From NCBI GenBank assembly GCA_030673645.1, contig DAOVIO010000005.1:1-64000 (forward strand): a stretch of 64,000 bases of DNA, written 5' to 3'. The position numbers and the translations under genes were made by a program. Source of the DNA: JAGLSB01 sp023135955. GTDB taxonomy: Bacteria; Bacteroidota; Bacteroidia; Bacteroidales; GCA-2748055. The notes beneath the pieces are model-generated. The model did no database searches. It worked only from the letters and a program-made list of their open reading frames with translations, and was not told the origin of the DNA. Shown in pieces: positions 8,950 to 18,075 of this stretch; positions within the stretch are counted from its first letter, which is position 1; each line of letters begins with the position of its first letter.

Positions 8950-9315
8950 ATGAATACAATGATTGCGGTTTTTATTGGGGGTGGAGTAGGGAGTGTGACA
9001 AGATTTATTATGTCGAAAATAATTACATCCAATTTTCATAATATTAATCCAGTTGCTACCTTGGCATCAAATTTTTTCAGCACATTATTACTAGGCATTA
9101 TTATATTCATCTCTGCAGAAAAAATTGAACTTTCAACTAATGTTAAGGCCTTATTAATTGTTGGATTTTGCGGAGGGTTCAGTACATTTTCAACCTTTTC
9201 TTATGAAATATTTGAAATGATGAGATCAGGCAATTTATTTATGGTGATTCTTAATTTATTTATTAGCATCTCAGTGGGCGTTGGCATTTTATTCCTACTA
9301 TCAAAAAGTATTTAA
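8950..9315 (+). CDS. crcB: CrcB/Fluc fluoride channel
   Basis: The 121-residue product has four hydrophobic helices and the family motifs GGGVGSVTRF near the N terminus and GFCGGFSTFSTF in the third helix, the fluoride-path region of Fluc channels. These proteins form antiparallel dimers that export fluoride from the cytoplasm. A start at 8896 would add 18 polar residues not found in the family and would precede the promoter, so 8950 is chosen. The stop codon abuts the ATG of the next gene, which suggests co-transcription. No fluoride riboswitch is apparent upstream. Confidence 0.9.
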   Translation: MNTMIAVFIGGGVGSVTRFIMSKIITSNFHNINPVATLASNFFSTLLLGIIIFISAEKIELSTNVKALLIVGFCGGFSTFSTFSYEIFEMMRSGNLFMVILNLFISISVGVGILFLLSKSI

Positions 9316-10950
9316 ATGAAGTTATTATTTTCAATTTTGTTTGTATTCTTTAGCTTGATTTCTTTCGGACAAAATCCTATAATTCCATCCCAAAGACCTA
9401 AGTTGGTTATTGGAATTGTTGTATCTGAAATGCGTTATGATTATCTCGATAGGTATTGGGATAAATTTGGTGATAGCGGATTTAAAAGAATCATAAACAA
9501 TGGAATGGTATGCAAGAATGCTCATCACGATTATCTTATAGCTGAGTCTTCTGCCGGATTTGCTACCATAGCAACTGGAGCCTATCCTGCGAATCATGGA
9601 TTGGTAGCTGATTATTGGTACGAAAGATTAAAAGATAAAATACAGAGTTCCATAAGAGATGAAAAAGTGGCAACCCTCGTTGGAGAATATGAGTCAGGGA
9701 AATTTTCGCCAGTTAATTTGAAATACAGTACTCTATCTGATGAATTGAGAGTTGCAAATAAATTTGAATCCAAAGTGATATCTGTTTCAATGGATCCCAG
9801 AGCAGCAGTTATTAGTGGTGGACATACTGCTAATGCGAGTTATTGGTATGGTGATATTACCGGCAAATGGATTAGTAGCACTTATTACCTGGATAGCATG
9901 GTTTCCTGGGTAGACACTTTTAATCATAAGGCATTTAGCGATATATATCTTGAAAAAACATGGGAAACATTATATCCTATTGAAGATTATACTGAAAGTC
10001 TTGAAGATACTAGTGCTTATGAAAAAGGAATAAATGGTCAGATAAACTTTCCTTATGACCTGGCCAGTTTAAGTACACCGAAAAGAAAACAAACAGATTA
10101 TTCAATTCTGAAAGCTACACCTTTCGGGAATAGCCTGACAAAGGATTTTGCCATCTCTGCAATTGTTGAAGAAGAACTTGGTAAAGATGATGTACCGGAC
10201 TGGCTAAGTCTGAATTTTGCTGCCGGAAGTTTTCTTGGAGATAAATATTCTTCATGGTCTGTAGAAATGGAAGATATGTATCTAAGATTAGATATGGATT
10301 TAGGGCATTTCCTCGATTTTATTGACAGGGAGATAGGGATGAAAAATGTGCTGATCTATTTAACCGCAGAGAATGCAGTTTCTCACGATCCTGCTTACCT
10401 GATGAATAAGCGCATTCCTTCAGGATATTTTAATTATAACTCAGCTATAATGCTGCTAAGATCCTATTTGAATGTTATTTATGGGCAAGGTGATTGGGTT
10501 AAGTTTTATTATTCAAAGCAGATATATCTGAATCGGGTTCTCATTGATAATTCGAAACTTTCTTTGAGCGAATTTCAGGAGAGGGTTGCACGATTTATAC
10601 TTCAATTTGAAGGTGTTTCCAACGTGCTTACTTCTACAGACCTTATTAGAAATAATTATACCAAAGGCGAATTTGAGAAAATACAAAAAACCTATAATCA
10701 AAAACGCTCAGGCGATGTTATTTTGCAATTGAATCCTGGATGGGCTGAAAGTGGAGCGGAAAAAGAGCATGGTTCTTCATATAATTTTGACACACATGTT
10801 CCATTAATTTTTTATGGATGGAAAACTGGCAGAGCGGAAATTTCAAGGAAAATATCGGTAACGGATATTATGCCAACAATTGCTTATTTTCTGAACATTT
10901 CCAGACCGCAGTCTGTTCAAGGTTCTATTATTCATGAATTAGTGGATTAA
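9316..10950 (+). CDS. Exported alkaline-phosphatase-fold protein with a degenerate active site
   Basis: The 544-residue precursor has a signal peptide (1-18) and follows the PafA-type alkaline phosphatase layout, with GIVVSEMRYDYL near the N terminus, GFATIATG, a GGHTANASYW segment and DTHVPLIFYG near the C terminus. The metal site is largely missing when compared with PafA: Ser37 stands for the zinc ligand Asp38, Ser78 for the nucleophile Thr79, Ser305 and Asp309 for Asp305 and His309, and Glu352-Asn353 for Asp352-His353. Only the last histidine (His494) remains. It is therefore probably not a phosphatase; a binding or structural role in the periplasm is possible. It begins at the base after crcB. 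Confidence 0.8.
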   Translation: MKLLFSILFVFFSLISFGQNPIIPSQRPKLVIGIVVSEMRYDYLDRYWDKFGDSGFKRIINNGMVCKNAHHDYLIAESSAGFATIATGAYPANHGLVADYWYERLKDKIQSSIRDEKVATLVGEYESGKFSPVNLKYSTLSDELRVANKFESKVISVSMDPRAAVISGGHTANASYWYGDITGKWISSTYYLDSMVSWVDTFNHKAFSDIYLEKTWETLYPIEDYTESLEDTSAYEKGINGQINFPYDLASLSTPKRKQTDYSILKATPFGNSLTKDFAISAIVEEELGKDDVPDWLSLNFAAGSFLGDKYSSWSVEMEDMYLRLDMDLGHFLDFIDREIGMKNVLIYLTAENAVSHDPAYLMNKRIPSGYFNYNSAIMLLRSYLNVIYGQGDWVKFYYSKQIYLNRVLIDNSKLSLSEFQERVARFILQFEGVSNVLTSTDLIRNNYTKGEFEKIQKTYNQKRSGDVILQLNPGWAESGAEKEHGSSYNFDTHVPLIFYGWKTGRAEISRKISVTDIMPTIAYFLNISRPQSVQGSIIHELVD

Positions 10951-10984
10951 GATTTAGACTTTATAGGCTTTTAAATATTAATAT

Positions 10985-11190
10985 GTAGTAACCAGCAACC
11001 CTTCGACCCTTCGGCTAGCTCAGGAGCCGCAGGCTCAGGGCGGCGCCTAGCAACCAGAACCGAGCGCAGCGAGCTCAACGACTGAAAAGGAGTTAAACCA
11101 GCAACCAGTCCAGTGTGCGGGCAAAAAAGCCGCAATTTTAAATTGAAAATAACAGTATCATGTTATATAGTAGCAACCAGCAACCAATAT
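10985..11190. repeat. Cluster of dispersed intergenic repeats (CAACCAGCAACC type and CTTCGAC type)
   Basis: The motif AACCAGCAACC or a close variant occurs near 10988, 11048, 11096 and 11173, interleaved with a GC-rich block at 10998-11045 that begins CCTTCGACCC and contains the dyad GAGCCGCAGGCTC. The block is far richer in G and C than the surrounding AT-rich DNA and holds no credible gene. Related fragments occur at 26471, 38285, 39553, 57593 and 59063. These are noncoding dispersed repeats of unknown mobility. Confidence 0.7.
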
Positions 11191-11211
11191 TATAATGAAA
11201 AATATCATACA

Positions 11212-12807
11212 GTGAAAAAACAGATTTTTCTTACTTTGTTAGTTTTATTCTCCATTCTTTTCTCTGGAAATTCTTTTGGACAGAAAAAGTATTGGATAGT
11301 GTTTACTGACAAGCAGGATGTGAGTTTTAATCCTTATACATATTTTGATCAGAGGACTATTGAAAAGAGAGCAAAAGCAGGAATTAGCTTAGTTCAATTT
11401 AGCGATTTACCCTTAAATGCTGATTATTGTGAGATAATTGAGGAATACGGTGAAATTACAACTGAAAGCCGCTGGTTAAATGCAGTGGCTGTTAGCCTTA
11501 AAGCCAGTGACCTGAAGAACATTCGTGAATTACCAATTGTAAAGGAAATAGTGGCTATTCAGAATATGGAATTAGCAGATTATAAAAGATCTGAAGATAT
11601 TAGTCCTGAAGAGCTCATTCATATAAATAAACAGCTTGAAGTTTTCGGTGGTGATCTATTTCTGGAAAATAATATTGATGGTAAGGGTGTAAGAATAGCT
11701 GTTTTTGACGGTGGATTCCCCGGTGTTGACACTCACGATATGTTTAGTCATATACGAGATGATGGAAGAATTATTGCAAGCTATGATTTTGTAAATAAGG
11801 ATGAGTTTGTATATGACTTCAATTCGCATGGGACAAGTGTACTGGCATGTATAGCAGGAAAATTGGATTCGACTCGATTTGGACTTGGAACTGGAGCTGA
11901 ATTTCTACTTGCAAGAACGGAGGTAAATCCTGAAATATTTGAAGAGGAAGAAAATTGGGCTGCCGCTATGGAATGGGCAGATAAAAATGGAGCCGATATT
12001 ATAAGTAGTTCTCTTGGATATACTCACGATCGGTATTTTCCCAAACAAATGGATGGGGAAACTGTTTTTGTTACGCGAATGGCAAATCTGGCAGCAAAAA
12101 AAGGAATGCTGGTAGTTAATGCTGCAGGAAATGATGGAGATAAGGACTGGGAAGTTATTGGTGCTCCAGCTGATGCAGATAGTGTCCTTACCGTGGGTGG
12201 CGTAGACCCCGGGACTTTAGTTCATGTTGACTTTAGTTCTTATGGGCCCACTTTTGATGGGAGAATGAAACCTAATGTTGTTGCTTTTGGAGAAGTAATT
12301 ACTGCAGGAAAAAAATCGATAAAAAGAGCATTTGGGACCTCTTTTTCTGCTCCGCTTGTTAGCGGATTTGCTGCCTGTATAATGCAAATTCAACCGGAAT
12401 GGGGAAATATGAAAGTCTTTGATGAGATTCAGAAATCCGGACATCTTTACCCATATTACGATTATGCCCATGGATTTGGCATACCTCAAGCCTCATATTT
12501 CATTAATAAAAAGGAATATATTGAAGAGACATTTAAAATTGTTGAATACCTTGATGATATAGAAATTAAATTGATCATTAGTGATTCTGATTCCGGGAAA
12601 GATATTCCTGAAAAGGATTTCGGTCAACCTATAGACGATAATTACTTATATTACCATATAGCAGATAAGGAAACGGGCAAAATACGAAAATATGCTGTTG
12701 TGAATATGAGTACAAGTGATGTTTTTTCAATCTCGCTCGATGAGCTTCAAGAGGGAGAGCTGGTAAAAGCTCATTATAACGGTTTTACTAATGAATATAT
12801 ATTCTAA
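11212..12807 (+). CDS. Exported subtilisin-like serine peptidase (S8)
   Basis: The catalytic triad is visible: Asp in RIAVFDGG (residue 166), His in NSHGTSV (206) and Ser in GTSFSAP (377), with the oxyanion asparagine in NAAGND (307). The frame runs open upstream to 11113, but that stretch is intergenic repeat; the GTG at 11212 directly precedes a clean signal peptide ending SFGQ, giving 531 residues. The C-terminal 100 residues form a separate domain without a recognisable T9SS tail, so the protein may stay in the periplasm. It lies 3 bases before an outer-membrane protein gene, suggesting an operon. Confidence 0.88.
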   Translation: MKKQIFLTLLVLFSILFSGNSFGQKKYWIVFTDKQDVSFNPYTYFDQRTIEKRAKAGISLVQFSDLPLNADYCEIIEEYGEITTESRWLNAVAVSLKASDLKNIRELPIVKEIVAIQNMELADYKRSEDISPEELIHINKQLEVFGGDLFLENNIDGKGVRIAVFDGGFPGVDTHDMFSHIRDDGRIIASYDFVNKDEFVYDFNSHGTSVLACIAGKLDSTRFGLGTGAEFLLARTEVNPEIFEEEENWAAAMEWADKNGADIISSSLGYTHDRYFPKQMDGETVFVTRMANLAAKKGMLVVNAAGNDGDKDWEVIGAPADADSVLTVGGVDPGTLVHVDFSSYGPTFDGRMKPNVVAFGEVITAGKKSIKRAFGTSFSAPLVSGFAACIMQIQPEWGNMKVFDEIQKSGHLYPYYDYAHGFGIPQASYFINKKEYIEETFKIVEYLDDIEIKLIISDSDSGKDIPEKDFGQPIDDNYLYYHIADKETGKIRKYAVVNMSTSDVFSISLDELQEGELVKAHYNGFTNEYIF

Positions 12808-12810
12808 ACA

Positions 12811-13533
12811 ATGAAACGACTACTTTTTCTCTTTGCCTTTTTGTCTGTACTTATTATTGCAGGTGCCCAGGATGTCATTCTAGAGAAGGATGTGGATGAG
12901 CAATTCAAAGGAACAAAAGGCCCTAATATGAGACATTTTAAGCATCTTTATCTTGGAGCAGGTACAGTATTGGATTATGATGAAGAAACGGGAGCTTCAA
13001 TTAATCCTTTGACTTCGGCACAATTCATTATTGGTTATAGATACAAACTAAAATTATTATCATTTTATGCACTTGGTTTTGATTTAAATTTTAAAATGAA
13101 TAGGTATATGTTCGATGGCGATGATGAAAATCCATTAGATCTTTCTAATCCTCTTTTAATAGTTGAAAATGAGGAGAAACATAGCCTTACCAATAATGGA
13201 CCTGGCCTTGAGCTATATCAGAGAATAAATATTGGAAAAAGAGGTAATACACTTGGGAAATATCTGGATATTGGTGTTCAGGGGCAATGGAATATGACAG
13301 ACGTAGAGGAGTATATTCTTGTTAACGAGGCTGATCCATATTTTGGGAAATCCAGAATTATTAACCGAAAATTGACATTTATTGAACCTGTCTCATATGG
13401 ACTTTCTGCAAGAATCGGAATAAATAAGTTTGCCATTCAGGGATATTACCGTCTTAGTGATTATTTTAGATCTGAGTTTTCAATGTCGGAATTACCACGT
13501 TTAACTATTGCATTACAATTTGCATTACACTAA
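12811..13533 (+). CDS. Exported protein of unknown function, probable outer-membrane beta-barrel
   Basis: The 240-residue product begins with a signal peptide (1-19, ending GAQ). The mature part has alternating hydrophobic and polar residues and aromatic strand ends (for example FYALGFDLNFKMNRY and a C-terminal LTIALQFALH), which suggests a small outer-membrane barrel. I do not recognise the family. It follows a subtilase gene by 3 bases and its 3' end overlaps the convergent GGGP synthase gene by 4 bases. Confidence 0.6.
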   Translation: MKRLLFLFAFLSVLIIAGAQDVILEKDVDEQFKGTKGPNMRHFKHLYLGAGTVLDYDEETGASINPLTSAQFIIGYRYKLKLLSFYALGFDLNFKMNRYMFDGDDENPLDLSNPLLIVENEEKHSLTNNGPGLELYQRINIGKRGNTLGKYLDIGVQGQWNMTDVEEYILVNEADPYFGKSRIINRKLTFIEPVSYGLSARIGINKFAIQGYYRLSDYFRSEFSMSELPRLTIALQFALH

Positions 13534-14267
13534 GTGGAAAACATATCTCTTACTTTTGCTAGAGTTGTAATCAGATCAGAATTTTCTTCTACACCGTTAC
13601 CCGCAACAATAATATCGACACCCGATTTGAAAATCATTTCAGCTTGTTCTGCCGACCTTATACCACCGCCAACAATTAATGGTGAGGAAATATTTTTTCG
13701 GACTTCTTCTATCATTTTGTAACCAATACTGTGTTTTGCACCACTACCTGCTTCAAGATAACATAACTTTAATCCAAGTAATTCACCTGCAATAGCAGTT
13801 GCTACGGCAATCTCAGGTTTGTCTGAGGGAATAGGGGATGTATTACTCATATATTCGACTGAAGATTGTATTCCATTTTCAATAAGGATATAGGCTGTAG
13901 GATATACTTCAATGTCACATTTTTTTATTTCTGGTGCTGCCAGAACATGATGTCCAATAAGGAATTCAGGATTTCTTCCTGAAATTAAGGATAAAAACAG
14001 GATTCCATCCGCAAGCTCACTTACTTGAAGCAGATTTCCCGGAAACAAAATCACTGGTAGTTCAGAATACCTCCTGATAATTTTAATACTGTCTTCAATT
14101 GAACTGAATATAAGACTCCCACCAACCAGAAAAAAATCAATTTTCGCAATATTGGATTTCTCAACAACCTTTTTTAATGATGCTTCATTATAGCTATCAG
14201 GGTCTATTAAAATAGCCACCCCCTTTTTTCCTGAATGGAAGCTGTATATATCTTTGTTATTGCCCAT
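13530..14267 (-). CDS. Geranylgeranylglyceryl/heptaprenylglyceryl phosphate synthase family protein
   Basis: This 245-residue TIM barrel carries the family signatures KGVAILIDPDSYN at the N terminus, LEAGSGA for the polyprenyl/sn-glycerol-1-phosphate site (about residue 170) and VGGGIRSAEQA plus AGNGVEE for phosphate binding. The family joins a polyprenyl diphosphate to glycerol-1-phosphate by an ether bond, which makes archaeal membrane lipids; bacterial members include PcrB and a Bacteroidota group. Substrate chain length cannot be told from motifs. Its start touches the stop of the upstream phosphopantetheinyl transferase gene, so the two are likely co-transcribed. Confidence 0.86.
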   Translation of the reverse strand: MGNNKDIYSFHSGKKGVAILIDPDSYNEASLKKVVEKSNIAKIDFFLVGGSLIFSSIEDSIKIIRRYSELPVILFPGNLLQVSELADGILFLSLISGRNPEFLIGHHVLAAPEIKKCDIEVYPTAYILIENGIQSSVEYMSNTSPIPSDKPEIAVATAIAGELLGLKLCYLEAGSGAKHSIGYKMIEEVRKNISSPLIVGGGIRSAEQAEMIFKSGVDIIVAGNGVEENSDLITTLAKVRDMFST

Positions 14268-14899
14268 TATTTACATGTCCAAACAATAGAATAATCTTTA
14301 TATTTTAAATATTTTATCCAAAAATCTTCGACTCCGTAACTATTCAACACACGACCTTTAATTATCCCTTCATCATCCGGATCAAATGGAAAGATAGTAA
14401 GATTTTCTTTGAAATTAATATCCTGCTTATCACAGATCTTATATAAAGCTTCTTTAGCACACCAATGAATGTATAGATGATAGCGTCGCAGGGCAGGATC
14501 AGTCGTGATAATTTCCTGATGATTAATAAATTTGTCCTGAAGTGTACTGATTTTGTGAGACATTAATTCAAGGTCTATTCCAACTCTTTTTACTTTACTG
14601 AGAAAAATTGCGGTTAGTTTATGTGAATGGGAGATACTTATATTATATGTAGTTCCCTTAAGGAATGGTTTATTATCTGAATTATAGATAATTCTGGACT
14701 TTCTTTCCAGAAGATTATTGATTAAATTTCTAACGCTGAGCCATTCAAGCTTCCTTCCTTCACTTTTAAAACTATTCAATTTTATAAACTCAGCTTCGTC
14801 AAGATCCAGATTCGAAAGCAAAGAATCATAATCCTCATTTATCTCCCAGATACCTATCAGGCACTTATCACTTATCGATTCTTTTAGAACAATTCCCAT
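14267..14899 (-). CDS. 4'-phosphopantetheinyl transferase superfamily protein
   Basis: The 210-residue protein has the two Sfp-type motifs: VGIDLE (about residue 106) and WCAKEALYK (about 147-155), which bind magnesium and coenzyme A. Such enzymes transfer phosphopantetheine to acyl- or peptidyl-carrier proteins, activating them for fatty acid, polyketide or peptide synthesis. The length fits the Sfp-like rather than the shorter AcpS type. It shares one base with the downstream GGGP synthase gene. The carrier-protein target is unknown. Confidence 0.85.
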   Translation of the reverse strand: MGIVLKESISDKCLIGIWEINEDYDSLLSNLDLDEAEFIKLNSFKSEGRKLEWLSVRNLINNLLERKSRIIYNSDNKPFLKGTTYNISISHSHKLTAIFLSKVKRVGIDLELMSHKISTLQDKFINHQEIITTDPALRRYHLYIHWCAKEALYKICDKQDINFKENLTIFPFDPDDEGIIKGRVLNSYGVEDFWIKYLKYKDYSIVWTCK

Positions 14900-14997
14900 A
14901 ATAAATAATTAGCATTCTTTTGCCAGCCAGAAGTCAAATTTATATATTTCTTTTTAGAGATGCTCTTAAGCATAATAAAATTGTTATTTTCCATATA

Positions 14998-15570
14998 CTA
15001 ATTCCATTGAAAACTATGGATAAATTCTTCAAGATCCAGTCTTATGAAACTAACAATTGGTGCCAGCGAATCTTTTTCAGGAGTACTATTAAAATATAAA
15101 GAACCTCTCATGAAATGTTGGCTACTGTCAGTAAGGAAAAATTGTAGTGAAGAAGCAGTATTCCCTTTAAGATCGTATATGATTCCAAATATTTTTTTCT
15201 CAGGAATATAAATCAAGCTTTCGTCAATAGATTCTGCCATTATTGTATGCTTATATACCAGATTCCTACTGTCTTCAATAAAAATATTTACATTTTCATT
15301 TACCTCTTTATAACTAAGGTATATGGTACCATCGAAAGAAGGAAAGATAATATTATACCACCAGGGTTCAGCATTTATCGAAGAGTCAGGGATAACTTTT
15401 GCATATTCAGGATAGGAAAATGAAAAGGGTGCACCAGCATCAAATCGCACATATTTTTTCTCAGGATATTCTATTTTCATATATCCTCTGGGTTTAGGAG
15501 TGTAATCCTGCCTGCACGAAAAAAGCAAGAGAATTGGGAATAAGAATAATATGAGATATATCTTTTTCAC
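14998..15570 (-). CDS. gldD: Gliding-motility lipoprotein GldD
   Basis: The 190-residue product has a lipoprotein signal peptide with lipobox LFSC (Cys at about residue 19) followed by the GldD hallmark DYTPKPRGYMKIEYPEK. GldD is an essential accessory lipoprotein of Bacteroidota gliding and T9SS function. It lies 3 bases downstream of gldE, the same pairing found in Flavobacterium johnsoniae. Presence of gldD does not prove gliding, because the gene is also kept in non-gliding T9SS bacteria. Confidence 0.9.
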   Translation of the reverse strand: MKKIYLILFLFPILLLFSCRQDYTPKPRGYMKIEYPEKKYVRFDAGAPFSFSYPEYAKVIPDSSINAEPWWYNIIFPSFDGTIYLSYKEVNENVNIFIEDSRNLVYKHTIMAESIDESLIYIPEKKIFGIIYDLKGNTASSLQFFLTDSSQHFMRGSLYFNSTPEKDSLAPIVSFIRLDLEEFIHSFQWN

Positions 15571-15573
15571 TAC

Positions 15574-16890
15574 TTAGTTAATACTTAGCCTTAGTTTATT
15601 AATTTTTCTTTTATCGACAGAAGTAATAGTAAAGCTAAAATTGCCGATTTTAACGACATCATTTAATGAAGGAATATCTCCTGTAACCTCTAGAATTAAT
15701 CCTCCAATTGTATCGGAATCGCCTCTCTCTTTTTCAAAAATATCTTCCTGAATCATTAAGGTCTTATAAAAATCATTAAGCAGAACTTTTGCGTCGAAAA
15801 TATAGTTTTTGTCATCAATCTTGGTATATAATTTTTCTATCTCATCCGATTCATCGGTGATTTCTCCAACAATTTCTTCCAAAATATCCTCAAGCGTGAC
15901 TATTCCTTCGGTTCCCCCATATTCATCCACAACGATTGCAAAATGTATTTTTTTCTCACGGAATTCCTGTAGCAGAACATTTATTTTCTTAGCTCCGGGA
16001 ACAAAATAGCTTGGTCGAACAAGACTTTGCCATTTAAAATCATTCTTTTCTTCAATATAAGGAAGTAAATCTTTTACATACAAAGTTCCCTTAACATTGT
16101 CGAAGGTTTCTGAATATACAGGAATCCTGCTATGTCCTGACTCATTAATTATTTCAATTAAAGCACTCAGTTTTTCATTGATATCAACAGCAACTATATC
16201 CAGTCTGGGTTTCATTATATCATTCACCTCAATATTGGTGAATTTAACAATGCTTTTCAATATCTTCTTTTCTTCATGCACAACTCCGGTTGTTAGATCG
16301 ATAGCATCGGATAAATCTCCCATAGAAAGATTTGATTTTTTTGAGCGAAGTCTTTTGTTCACAAAAGATGTAGAATTGATAAGGATTGTGCTTAGAGGGG
16401 TAAAAAATTTACCGAGGATAAATAGAGGTGCAGACATAAACAATGAAAATTTCAATGCATATTGATTTGCATAGAGCTTAGGGATAATCTCAGCAAATAA
16501 CAAAAGTAAAAATGTAACTGTCACTACCTGAATTAAAAAAGCCCAGAATGGTTCTTTATTAAAATTGAACAAAGAAGCGGTTATGAAAGTAGAAATAATT
16601 ACAATAGCTACATTTATAAAGTTGTTGGATATTAGTATTGTTGCGAGTAACTTTTCGGGATTCTTCAGGAGTTTACTAACACGCTTTGATCGCTTGCCTT
16701 CCATTTCCTGAATTTTATCAAGCTGACTAGGGCTTAAGGAGTAATAAGCTACTTCTGAGCCGGAAACAAGAGCAGAAACCATTAATAATAGTAGAACTAT
16801 TATCATACTGATTATAATTCCACTACTGAGCGGGTTAAGTTGAATACTCAGAATTAAGCTTAATACAAAATAATGCGATTCAGGCTCCAA
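15574..16890 (-). CDS. gldE: Gliding-motility-associated GldE, CorC/HlyC-type membrane protein
   Basis: The 438-residue protein has an N-terminal DUF21 membrane domain with about four helices (residues 10-180), two CBS domains in the middle (VNDIMKPRLDIVAVD and HFAIVVDEYGGTEGIVTLED), and a C-terminal CorC_HlyC domain. It is a hemolysin C/CorC-like protein; in gliding Bacteroidota the copy beside gldD is called GldE and assists GldD. The order ssb-gldE-gldD here is the conserved one. A role in divalent-cation transport is possible by family. Confidence 0.88.
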   Translation of the reverse strand: MEPESHYFVLSLILSIQLNPLSSGIIISMIIVLLLLMVSALVSGSEVAYYSLSPSQLDKIQEMEGKRSKRVSKLLKNPEKLLATILISNNFINVAIVIISTFITASLFNFNKEPFWAFLIQVVTVTFLLLLFAEIIPKLYANQYALKFSLFMSAPLFILGKFFTPLSTILINSTSFVNKRLRSKKSNLSMGDLSDAIDLTTGVVHEEKKILKSIVKFTNIEVNDIMKPRLDIVAVDINEKLSALIEIINESGHSRIPVYSETFDNVKGTLYVKDLLPYIEEKNDFKWQSLVRPSYFVPGAKKINVLLQEFREKKIHFAIVVDEYGGTEGIVTLEDILEEIVGEITDESDEIEKLYTKIDDKNYIFDAKVLLNDFYKTLMIQEDIFEKERGDSDTIGGLILEVTGDIPSLNDVVKIGNFSFTITSVDKRKINKLRLSIN

Positions 16891-16911
16891 AGTTTATTCA
16901 TTAAATTTTGA

Positions 16912-17418
16912 CTAGAAAGGAAGATCGTCGCTTTCGGTGGAAGATTCTGTCAGATCACTTAGTGGGTCAGAATCAGATGAATTTTGAGTAGTTGTAGCCT
17001 GGTTTTCTGCAGATGAATTTGCTTGAGGGGCATCTGGTTTTTTTTGAACTTCAGTTTCAGTGTCTTTAGTATACTCAGTCGAATTACTGTCAGATTTTCT
17101 GCCAAGCATTTGTAAAACATCACCCACAATTTCAGTCATATAACGGGTAGTCCCATCCTTTTCATAAGTTCTGGTTCTAATCCTTCCTTCAATATACAGT
17201 TGAGATCCTTTTTTGACGTATTTTTCTGCAATCTCAGCCAAACCTCTCCATAATACAATATTGTGCCACTCAGTATTTGTGATCTTCTCCCCATTTTTAT
17301 TTCGGTATACTTCTGATGTTGCTAATGAAAAATTTGTTACTGCAGCGCCACCTTCAAGATATCTTGTTTCAGGATCTCTCCCTACATTTCCAACTAAAAT
17401 CACTTTATTTACTGACAT
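16912..17418 (-). CDS. ssb: Single-stranded DNA-binding protein
   Basis: The 168-residue protein has an N-terminal OB fold (1-110, starting MSVNKVILVGNVGRDPETRY), a flexible Gln/Ser/Asp-rich linker, and the acidic tip DDLPF that recruits replication and repair partners. It coats single-stranded DNA during replication, repair and recombination. It is the first gene of the ssb-gldE-gldD group, 21 bases before gldE. Confidence 0.93.
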   Translation of the reverse strand: MSVNKVILVGNVGRDPETRYLEGGAAVTNFSLATSEVYRNKNGEKITNTEWHNIVLWRGLAEIAEKYVKKGSQLYIEGRIRTRTYEKDGTTRYMTEIVGDVLQMLGRKSDSNSTEYTKDTETEVQKKPDAPQANSSAENQATTTQNSSDSDPLSDLTESSTESDDLPF

Positions 17419-17774
17419 GATATATTAATTTAAGATGTAAAGATAAGAAATCTGTATTGGAAATAATACAGACTTTAATATTTTTAAGTTACTATTAGAA
17501 ATGAATCTCAGTTTAGTGATACAATCTTTCTAAAATTCTCTGTGAAACCCCATTTTTATATGGATTCTGCATCTCTCCACAGGTCAACTTGCGGTAGTTA
17601 AAGATATACCCCAATTGTAAATAATTTACTATTAACCATGTACTTGAATTAGGGAAATTTAAAAATAATTCAAAAATAATGGGTTAGTATTTTATTAATC
17701 GGGATAAATCAATTATATTTGCAACTCAAAAGAAAAAATTAATTGTAATTCATTGATAATTAAAGTGTTTTAAA
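17419..17774. other. Divergent intergenic region between ssb and HU, no mutY
   Basis: The 356 bases are AT-rich and contain no supported gene. A small dyad, CTGTATT-GGAAAT-AATACAG near 17453, and the HU promoter box at 17714-17721 are the only features I see. In many Bacteroidota a mutY gene lies at this point between ssb and hup; no trace of it can be recognised here. Confidence 0.4.
17714..17721 (+). promoter_or_regulatory. -7 promoter box for the HU gene
   Basis: TATATTTG matches TAnnTTTG exactly, 54 bases before the HU start codon, leaving a leader of about 45 bases. A clear -33 TTTG is not visible at the expected distance. Confidence 0.5.
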
Positions 17775-18059
17775 ATGACTAAAGCAGATATTGTAAACGA
17801 GATTTCCAAGAACACTGGAATCGAAAAAGTAACTGTTCAGAAAACTGTAGAAGCTTTCATGGAATCCATAAAAGATTCATTAAGTAAGAACAGAAATGTA
17901 TACCTAAGAGGTTTTGGAAGCTTCATCATTAAGAAAAGAGCCCAAAAAACCGCTAGAAATATTTCCAAAAATACAACTATTATTATTCCTGAGCACTTTA
18001 TTCCGTCATTTAAGCCTGCTAAAACTTTTGTTAGCAAGGTAAAGTCGAATGTAAAATAG
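17775..18059 (+). CDS. hup: HU/IHF-family DNA-binding protein
   Basis: The 94-residue basic protein has the HU fold with MTKADIVNEISKNTG at the N terminus and the GFGSFIIKKRA turn leading into the DNA-binding arm. HU bends and compacts DNA as a dimer. The gene heads a set with the COX24-like ribosomal peptide and RNase G, an order known from other Bacteroidota. A divergent promoter region separates it from ssb. Confidence 0.93.
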   Translation: MTKADIVNEISKNTGIEKVTVQKTVEAFMESIKDSLSKNRNVYLRGFGSFIIKKRAQKTARNISKNTTIIIPEHFIPSFKPAKTFVSKVKSNVK

Positions 18060-18075
18060 TTTAAAATAGAAAATT

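Noticed and set aside
11113..11211. N-terminal extension of the subtilase
   Set aside because: The extra 33 codons run through the CAACCAGCAACC repeat and precede a clean signal peptide that starts at the GTG at 11212.
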